Source: Ryuthela nishihirai (lineage: Eukaryota; Arthropoda; Arachnida; Araneae; Heptathelidae). From it: a DNA stretch of 64,000 nucleotides. Under the pieces are notes generated by a model, which was given only the letters and a program-made list of their open reading frames with translations, was not told where the DNA came from and ran no database searches. Below are positions 56,701 to 64,000 of the stretch, in pieces (the first letter of the stretch is position 1; each line of letters starts with the position of its first letter). Position numbers and translations under genes: made by a program. The stretch is from assembly GCA_038380435.1 (NCBI GenBank), contig JAWZYU010000027.1, positions 4,957,156 to 5,021,155 on the forward strand. Direction: 5' to 3'.

Positions 56701-57328
56701 GTTTTTTAAAGAAATTAGGTTTATTGAAATTGGTAGGGCCAACAATATCAAATAGCCCCCTGATCGCAGGCATGGGACAAAGACCTGTTCCTCCTCCGCT
56801 AAAGGCTGAAGTCACCGATGCTGGTAGGAACTTCAGGCACCACCTTTTCAAGTGGACTTTTTCAAGAACCATATGGCCTGTCTGAGACACATTACTCCAG
56901 TTTAGGCTTGACGATGCCCAATTAGCTAAGTAAGGTTCAGGTACCTGCGATGGCCTCTGATTAGGATTATCCACCAGCTGATATAAGGTATCCCATGCCT
57001 CTGTTCGCTTAGAGCTGGCAACCCAGAAGCAAACAGAAAACACAGCGGCAGACTCTCCCTCAACAGAGGCCCACCAGTGCAGCAAGTCCAGGATCCGTAA
57101 TCAAGCTCAAATCCATAAACAAGTCCAGTCTAGTAGGTATAAATGGTCAGCACCAGGACCCTGTGAAGTTGACCACTCCTCAGCAGGGTTGAAAAAAAAG
57201 AAAAAAGTGGCCATAGATGACCAGATCAGTAGGCCATACTGAACTGGCAGCCCTCCCCTTCTGTTCCCTTCCAAAAGAGAGTATCTCTTTTGAAAGGTAC
57301 TAACGGCCTGCACCACGAGAAGGCGGAT
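53765..57328 (-). mobile_element. LINE-A full-length reference copy (RTE-like)
   Basis: About 3.56 kb from the 5' end CCGCCTTCTCGTGGTGCAGG (minus strand, from 57328) to the (GATGAT)n tail at 53765-53780. The 5' end coincides with that of copy 1 (about 2395), which supports a true terminus. It contains the APE endonuclease, RT and the RTE-type C-terminus, no RNase H, and almost no 3' UTR. It is inserted in LTR copy B; I saw no clear target duplication. Confidence 0.92.
53797..57085 (-). pseudogene. LINE-A polyprotein (endonuclease + RT), three lesions
   Basis: 55739-57085 (448 codons) holds a ~130-residue N-terminal part, then the APE domain: AGTWNVRTL, NLGLQETRW, LLGYECINERF, VLGDCNAKVG and GSDHYLV. 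All four catalytic motifs are present. A frame break near 55739 leads to 54594-55484: FKKGDRSSCDNYRGISLLS, FVDFKKAFDSVDRHNLW, GVQQGCILSPFLFSL. A second break near 54590 (small deletion) precedes DLDYADDLALL in 53967-54542. A third, near 54030, precedes RLRWFGHVARMDNYRLANR and the C-terminus at 53797. YADD and the endonuclease residues are intact. This is the least damaged LINE in the window. Confidence 0.93.
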
Positions 57329-58489
57329 GTCATCCCAATAATTACGCATCATTGAGGCATAAATATCACTGATGACAGCGAACAGATTTAAACACATATA
57401 CATACACCGTATTTAAGAGTAAAGAAAAAGTTTTATCAATAATTTATAATATATGATGATAACATTTCATGCAATACAATTCCATTATTTTTTTACATGA
57501 AAATACATTTTGCATACAAAAATTGACTTCAAAATACACCTCAAAATATTTAATCATTGTGTACTAAACTCTCATTCTCATCATTCCTATCCATAATCAT
57601 TTAACAATTTTTAAATTTCTTGATATAAACTTGTAACATTTTCAGCATTCAGTCAGCTGAAATGAAAAATTCTACAAAAATATACTTTATATCACTTTAA
57701 TAGAAAATAACAACTAGATTTAACTAAAACTATAGCATAAATCTAACATCTAAGTACTACAGGACATTACAATATCCTTGTGGAAACAACATAAAGGAAG
57801 AATCACGAACAGCACAAGGCCTGAGGCAAGGCCTACCATTGGATTCAGGATGTATATAGTGATGTCAACATGATATTTGGTCAAGTATAATGTTTGCTGT
57901 GTCATCCATACTGATGAAAATTACAAAGTTGGACTGGTCGCATTGTTCATGCAAACGAACATTTACTCATGTTCTGTTGAACAAGATCATCCGATGCAGT
58001 TGTACCAGAGATTTTGTAAGTCAAAATACTCTTCTATTTTGTAAGCATTACTAAGCTAGTGATCTTTAAATGGGTTTAAAAAGATTATTCATAGTTAGTA
58101 GTAGTGTGTAAGTAACATCGGAATAACTGTATATAGACCTCCGGAGGTGTAGCGATCTAGAATAGATACTATTTTAATAGTTATTGAAGACTGTCGCGGT
58201 CCATGAGATCATATATGCAGATATTGTGTAACTTAAGACACCCCACCAGTGCTTCGTGGCTAGTGCACATGATTAAATTTTATGTACAGTATAAATTCAC
58301 TTTTCAAAAATAAATATCAAAATTCTAAAGTTCCAAAAAGAAATTTAACATTTCAAAATCTCTAAGTATATATAAATCACAATAATTCGACTTCAAGCTT
58401 CTCCATCCTCACATATTTCAGAGAAAAGAAATAAAACATTATAAATCATTAGTGCCACAGTGGAAGAATAATAATATACTTAAATTTTC
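57329..58489 (-). other. Internal LTR-element sequence 3' of gag
   Basis: No reverse transcriptase, integrase or protease motif can be read in any frame. The stretch 58400-58489 has a counterpart at 32323-32450 in copy A and forms the empty site for the Tigger insertion. Confidence 0.6.
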
Positions 58490-60264
58490 ATTGTTGGCAC
58501 TCCATTGTGATAAATCATCATCCAGTCAGTTCCCAGCGACATCCTTCCCTTGTTGATCGATACGCTACATGAAGATAGGCTCCTGCAGATCTCATTGGTG
58601 ACTTCATCTATTCTATTTTGACTACTTCATTGCTGGTTGTCACTCTGCAGGCTATGGTCATTTCGTTGACATCTTGTCGCTATGTGCTGGTCTTTGAAGA
58701 GCCTGGCTTTGTGCTTTCCAGGTTTATTGCTGCTCGCCTCCAAATGATGCTTCAACTGTTGAAAATTTCTAAACTTGTTAGATTCATCAGGATTATTTGC
58801 ACTCGGAACAATTTCAGGGTTGCTTGGTTTAATTTCATCCAGCAGATCATTCTTCTCATTATCAATTTGAATACTATCGTCATTTAAAACTTCAAAACCT
58901 TTTTCATCAACTAATTTTGTACTATTTTCCAGCTTTGGATTACAATGTAACTCAAAAAGTGCACTGCACTGTGGCTGCAATTTCAATTGACAATTGTCAT
59001 AAATATCATCTAAAACTTGCTCATTTGAACATGAAAGATTGGCCTCTGTATCGTGATCTATTAATTCAGTTTCTTCATGACAAGCTTTAACAAAAGGTAA
59101 AACAACAGTGGCAAGACATAACTCATGAGAGGGCTTTTCTTCAGGAACTTTGGCCTCTCACTTCAAAGATCCTAATTTAAGTTTCCTGAATTACCATTTT
59201 TTCTATGGCAATATTGCTCCTCGTGCCCTAGTCGGCCACAAAAATCACATCTCAAAGTTACTCTATTATTCATAGCAAAAGTTTTAGGTCTAGTGTCACT
59301 GTTCGAAGCTTGACGCGAACATAATCTCTGCTTCATTCATTCTGCATCATTTCTGCAAATTGTCGGAACTATGTAACTTCCGGTCGTGCAGGAGTCATTT
59401 TGCGAGACTCAACTTTATAGCGCTGCTTTGGCGAGGATTGCATCCATTGTTGGTTTAATGCAGTTTCTGCAGATTCTCTTTTTGCAGTATATTGCTGAGC
59501 CAATTTGACTAAAGTTAAAATTGAATTTACATTTGGTACTTCTAAGAATTCCCTAATGGGCAAAAGCAATTGGGAACAATATGCAGCTCAAAATGTCAAT
59601 TTCGGAGGCATCAGCATCGTACAGCTGGCATAACTCTACCGTACCCCAGATGAATTTTTCAATATCATCTCCTTCTTTTTGTCTTCATGAAAACAGTTCT
59701 GTAGCTAACTGTGTGAAATCATTATAAGCTGGATAGATTTTAAAGAGTTTGTTTTTAAAATCTACCCAATTTTCTATTCTGTGATGACATCCTATATTAT
59801 TCCAGCATTGCTTAGCACATCCAATTAGACAAGATACTGCTAAAACCACCTTTTTGTTGTCAGGCACTTCATGTAAACGGAAATGCTCTTCCGTGGACTT
59901 GACAAATGTCCACGATGATGGATGTTTCGAACCTGTTGAACCTTATCTCAGGTAAAGGCCAATTAACATAAGGACTACGGTTAATAATTGGATTGGTAAC
60001 TCGTCGTTGCGGCGGTTGATAATACTCTGTTCTATCACTGTATGTTTCTGATAGAACAAAAAATGGAACCTTACGTTCAAAGTTTATTGGTTTGTGAACT
60101 GATGTAGCATGTCAGCAAATTTAGGGATTGTTGTCATTCCCCTCTTCTTCCGAGGCTCGTTAAGTAGATTCATAACATTCTACTTCTTACATCACATCCT
60201 GCAAACTACCTTTTTCTAAGCCGGGAATCATTATGGTGGAATCAGACACATTACTAGCAGACAT
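58490..60264 (-). pseudogene. Retrotransposon gag relic, copy B
   Basis: ATG at 60264 begins MSASNVSDSTIMIPGLEKG. A gag capsid-like part follows at 59685-59867 (SCLIGCAKQCWNNIGCHHRI, then VDFKNKLFKIYPAYNDFTQL) and 59369-59569 (LPIREFLEVPNVNSILTLVK). A CCHC zinc knuckle near 59205-59260 reads CDFCGRLGHEEQYC (C-x2-C-x4-H-x4-C), which packages RNA in gag proteins. The C-terminal extension 58627-58986 is acidic then basic (SNKFRNFQQLKHHLEASSNK) and conserved in copy A. No protease DTG/DSG follows. There are several stops and frameshifts. Confidence 0.82.
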
Positions 60265-60675
60265 GTTTAGTGATCTGCAAAAATTTTGAAACATTTTTTA
60301 TCTTAAGCAACGCTCAAAGGTACTGCTATAAAAGAATACAATACTAAAGCTATACTAAGGTTGCAAAAATAAACTTGCTTATCAAAAAGTTTATCTATCG
60401 TGTGTCTGGACACTTCTAATCTTTACATACAAACAATAAAGATCTTAACTATCAGCAATAACTGCGCTGAAATTCCAGTACCTTTGACTAATACACAAAA
60501 GTTAAGCTTCTTGCTCAACAAAAATATTTGGCTTAAGCTGCCGTTAAATCTATGAATAGTACATATAACTAATGAGGTAAAAAATTCATTACTTTGACAA
60601 TCATGTTAAATAATATACAATTTATACACACATATACAGTCCCTGCATTCAGTGCGTCACTTTCTTTCTACACTC
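60265..60675 (-). other. LTR-element leader
   Basis: About 410 bp between the 5' LTR and the gag start. The sequence just inside the LTR (GAGTGTAGAAAGAAAGTGAC on the minus strand) is not a canonical tRNA-complementary primer site starting TGG, so the primer is unknown. Confidence 0.55.
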
Positions 60676-61373
60676 TGTAACGCCTCACAAAGATTATTAA
60701 TTTTTAAAGTGTGACCTTTTGTCTGATCCAAATTTATTCAAAATTCCAGATAGCTGTATCGGACACCAAACAATAATAACTTGCCAAATAAAGTTGAAAT
60801 AGGGTTTGTTAAGTATTTGTCAAGCATTGCTTATGGAGTAAGAATTCAAAAGGATTGTCAAGTTTAAATTTAATCAAAAAATCAGTTTACATTGCTCAAG
60901 AGAAAAATAGCAAACATTCAAAAGTTTCTAAAACAAAGTTTATTTCCAAAAAATTCAAAGACTTACCCAATTCATACAAAACTTGGAGTATAACAACTCT
61001 TTCTATATACACAACACATACTTCTGACTCCTACATCTCTACTCCACTTCTCACAACTCACTTCTACTCTGTGATCTAACGCCACTACTATAACAAGAGG
61101 CATACAAAGCCGGCATGTGTCTATTGCACGCCGGGAAAGACATTTGCAAAATATGGCGATCGCGCTAGCTATGATGCAAGAGGTGTCGTGCCCTACATGC
61201 GCTTTAGCGGTTAACAATCAAAAGGTCAGAGTTGCGCATGAGCAACTCCTATGCTCGGAAATGAGAATTGCGACAGTCCAAAAAAAGTGAAATAATCCCC
61301 AAAATGATAAATATAACGTAAATAAAGCAAAACTGGTTAAGGGAAAATAAAAATGAATGGTTGGACCATCACA
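60676..61373 (-). repeat. 5' LTR of copy B
   Basis: 698 bp, minus strand TGTGATGGTCCAACC to GGCGTTACA. It parallels 52192-52877 and in part 28026-28305. The AATAAA-like and pyrimidine-rich stretches inside were not assigned. Confidence 0.85.
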
Positions 61374-64000
61374 ATTAAATGAATATTTTAGAAGTTACAG
61401 ATCTTTGAAGTTCAGCTTCCCTTCACATAACATGGAAATCCTCTTAATATTTTGTTAGGGCAGTGCAACTCAGTTCCATATATTGTAAAGATTTCTGCGA
61501 TTCCAAAATATTATTTATTCAAAAGTGATCTCAAAATTTTTTTGTAATTACTCATGTCAACATTACGTTGCAGACATATTGCTGCAGATCTAGTTTGGAA
61601 GAGATTGGATAGAAACTGAGTTATGTTTCATAAGTTTTGTTTCTGCAAAACATCACACAATACTGCATCATCGTTCAGGCTTCTAGTTCAAGATGACAGA
61701 AAGTAGACAGAACAGTAAATAAATCACATATGAACAAATCTATCAGAATCCAATTTTACAGTAAACAGTGTAATAACCTATACTGCAACGAAGCAAGAAG
61801 CAAGCAAAACAGCGGATCGTCAGCGTCACAGTGGACAAAAATGTAACTAGTGCTGCTGTTGCTTCATGTCTTGAAATTGGCAGGCATTGCCATTACATAG
61901 GCACTGCTCAATATAGTCACTCAACATGAAAAGCAATCAGGCTTTACTGAGCCTCAGTGGTCCCACCTTTGTTTTGAAGTAGAAGAAAATAGCTAAAACA
62001 ATGCCTCAATCCACCTGACATGCAGAAGGCCTCAACGGCAGTAAAGAACTCCTTTTCAATTCACTCTTCAGCTTGAAAGAACTCTTGTTGCATGGATGTG
62101 GTCATGCGATGTTCCTTGGGGAGTGCTAGAGTGCAGATATGATGTTCTATGATATGCCAACTTTTTTTGTTACAGTTCAGAGGTAGCTTTAACTAAAACC
62201 GCCTCTGAACCATGGCTTTAACTAAAAGCACCAGTCCTTGGAAAGGCAAAGTGTTCCTTCAGCATCAAGTAATTGGTGATGAAACTTTTGTCACCTTGTT
62301 GCCAAACTTGCAAACTGAGTTTCTGCTATCTTATGCTATTTCATGAAATGCTTTATTCATCCTCTCCCAGTATCCAGCTGATTTACAACTTCCTGTGTAT
62401 TTACTGAAGATTTTTATTCTGAATTACTAAAGATGGTCTTTACTTTCTCCCTTGGAGCTTATTTCTCTCCTTCTCTCTTAGCTAACAATGCTCATTAATA
62501 CCTTTACACCTAGCTACAGATTATTATATTCTATTAGACTTATAGTTGCTAATATTTATTTTTATCTCTCACTTTTACTTATAATCAACCACACATCGAT
62601 CTTTGTGCTTTTAACTTTATGATCTTTGTTCTTTTAAGCTTTAGCAAGGGAACTAGTCTCTTCAACTTATATCTTCCTGTCTAGCAAGCACATTCCTGAC
62701 ATAGAAAGTGTTTAAACTTATCTTTTCCTGTCTAGTAAGCACATTCCTGACATAGACAGGTTTTAAACTTGTCTCTTTCTTCTTTATACTTCCAAACTCT
62801 ACTGTTTAGCCTAACCCAAAGTAGTCACTACCTAACATCCTGCATTTGATTCTATTTCTGACAATTCCCATATTTGAATTACCTTTCTGTACCTGCATGT
62901 ATAACTTCATAACTAATTTCACTTTCACTAACAACTTCTGGTTCATTTCTCTTGATAACCTCGGATGATCTCTCACTCAAATTATCAGTTGCATAACAAT
63001 AATCACATTGGCCATTAACCCTTTAACTTCCACAGGCGTTGAAAAACGAAGTACCTCAGAATACCAAAACGGCAGAGTTTTGAAATGGACTCTTCCTATT
63101 TTGTCATTCCTTCTCCTTCACCCAAAGGGAGAATGGAATAAACTGCAGCAGAGCTCCCCTCCATGCTGTAAATTGCCTCTCATTAAGCTCAGCATTCCCT
63201 CACCTCGAAACCCATAGGGTTACGAGTCACACCCACCCAATGAACACGAGATACGAGATTTCTGTGACTTTTGTTCCTAAATCCTTTCTTAAAACTGTTT
63301 TTAAAACGTATGCATGTTTGTCAAATTTTAAAAAGCTCTTTTTAATTTATTTTAATTAATAACTTTCAAATTTTCTAAGCTATTCATATTTGTTTTCCTA
63401 CTTAAAAACTATCACAAGATTGAAATTATTGGATTACAACTTTTACGTGAAGTAGATGTAATAATTAGAGATTTTTGAAATACGAAAATTTTCAATATTT
63501 CCATTCTTTGGAATCTGACGTCAGTTTTCTAACACCCAGCAAAGAGAAAGCTGCTACTGATATTCAAATGTATGATGAAAAAAAAAAGAAAGATTATCAA
63601 AAATAGAGAACGAAAAACAGAAAGCAGTAAGAGTGCTAAATTCAGATTTAACGAATAGTTTTAAACATAATTGTAGATGGTATTCTAACATAAGAATCAA
63701 AAATAACACATTGACAGAAAGGTTTGTATCTGAGATAAAAGTAATCGAAGTGGATATTGCAAAAGATATCTGAGGAAGCAAAGACTAGATAAAATGATAA
63801 ATAAGAAAACTAATCAGAGATTACATAAAAATATTGGAGATGGTAAAAAAAATTATCAAATGAGAAAGGCTTGTGAATATGATGGATAATGGAAGATGGC
63901 TAAATTAAATATGGAAATGGAAACCTGTTGGAAGAAAATCATGAAACAGATGGGATAACAGTATGAAAAAAGCAATGCTGGAAAAAGGACTTCAAGAGCA
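61374..64000. other. Sequence without recognised genes; one 51-bp tandem duplication
   Basis: I saw no UFD1 exon and no transposon protein. 62664-62714 and 62715-62765 are two copies of a ~51-bp unit (CTGTCTAG-AAGCACATTCCTGACATAG). A purine-rich stretch at 63560-64000 has no readable family. This region could still hold short exons that I cannot recognise by eye. Confidence 0.45.

Larger units (their letters stand above)
52192..61373 (-). mobile_element. LTR retrotransposon copy B (gag-only), with a LINE-A insert
   Basis: Two similar ~690-bp sequences in the same orientation bracket this span: 60676-61373 (5' LTR) and 52192-52877 (3' LTR) on the minus strand. Each begins TGTGAT and ends TTACA. 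A purine-rich tract lies immediately upstream of the 3' LTR. Between the LTRs are a gag relic and about 2 kb without recognisable coding, plus a 3.6-kb LINE-A. Without the LINE-A the element is about 5.6 kb. I found no protease, RT or integrase motif. The flanking 5-mers (CGTTA and ATTAA) do not match, so either the target duplication has decayed or the two LTRs belong to different copies. Confidence 0.75.

Noticed and set aside
63554..63781. Minus-strand 75-codon frame and the adjoining purine-rich plus strand as an exon
   Set aside because: No splice-site pair with a conserved coding block, and no similarity to UFD1 or transposon proteins that I can recognise.
1..64000. CRISPR array, operons or a defence system
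   Set aside because: Repeats are dispersed transposons, not regularly spaced; exons with GT/AG sites and SINEs show a eukaryotic genome.

Overview
The window is AT-rich animal nuclear DNA, most likely from an arthropod or another invertebrate. It has spliced exons, tRNA-derived SINEs, five LINE lineages, DDE transposons, hAT-type MITEs and an LTR retrotransposon. There is no prokaryotic gene organisation. Nearly every long reading frame is a transposon relic, broken by frameshifts or stops. I infer the arthropod assignment from the transposon mix and the UFD1 sequence; no species was identified.

Host gene: three small exons on the minus strand (46167-46255, 33133-33211, 22713-22787) join in phase with good splice sites. 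They encode the C-terminal ~80 residues of UFD1, the Cdc48/p97 cofactor of ubiquitin-dependent degradation, including both SHP boxes (FRGKGNRL and FSGKGRTL) and the stop codon. The two introns are about 13.0 and 10.3 kb and are almost entirely transposon debris. I recognised no upstream exon up to 64000.

Layout: 1-2.4 kb holds an internally deleted RTE-like LINE (LINE-A). 3.1-7.2 kb holds a hAT MITE, a SINE2, a nearly complete Tc1-like element and a chimeric SINE1/LINE-A. 8.1-14.2 kb holds a LINE-A fragment and a long RNase H-bearing LINE-B. 14.7-17.1 kb holds a ZMYM1-like hAT transposase relic and a MITE. 17.2-19.5 kb holds an unexplained set of duplications and a CpG-richer block. 20.0-22.8 kb holds two SINE1 copies and the UFD1 last exon.

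The UFD1 introns (22.8-46.2 kb) contain two decayed Tc1-like elements, SINEs, and LTR element copy A with a Tigger/pogo transposon inside it. They also contain a PHD-finger LINE-C, an RNase H LINE-D interrupted by a SINE1, and a plus-strand LINE-A. Upstream of the 46.2-kb exon lie a SINE3 pair, one copy carrying a hAT MITE and the other an R1-like LINE-E. A ~9.2-kb LTR retrotransposon follows (52192-61373); it has two ~690-bp LTRs, a gag but no visible pol, and a full-length LINE-A inserted in it. The last 2.6 kb shows only a short tandem duplication.

The strongest evidence comes from nested insertions whose history can be read directly. Target-site duplications (TSDs) and paralogous empty sites fix the order of Tigger into the gag element, MITE into SINE3, LINE-E into SINE3 and SINE1 into LINE-D. 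I found no CRISPR array, intact tRNA or rRNA gene, or autonomous intact transposon.
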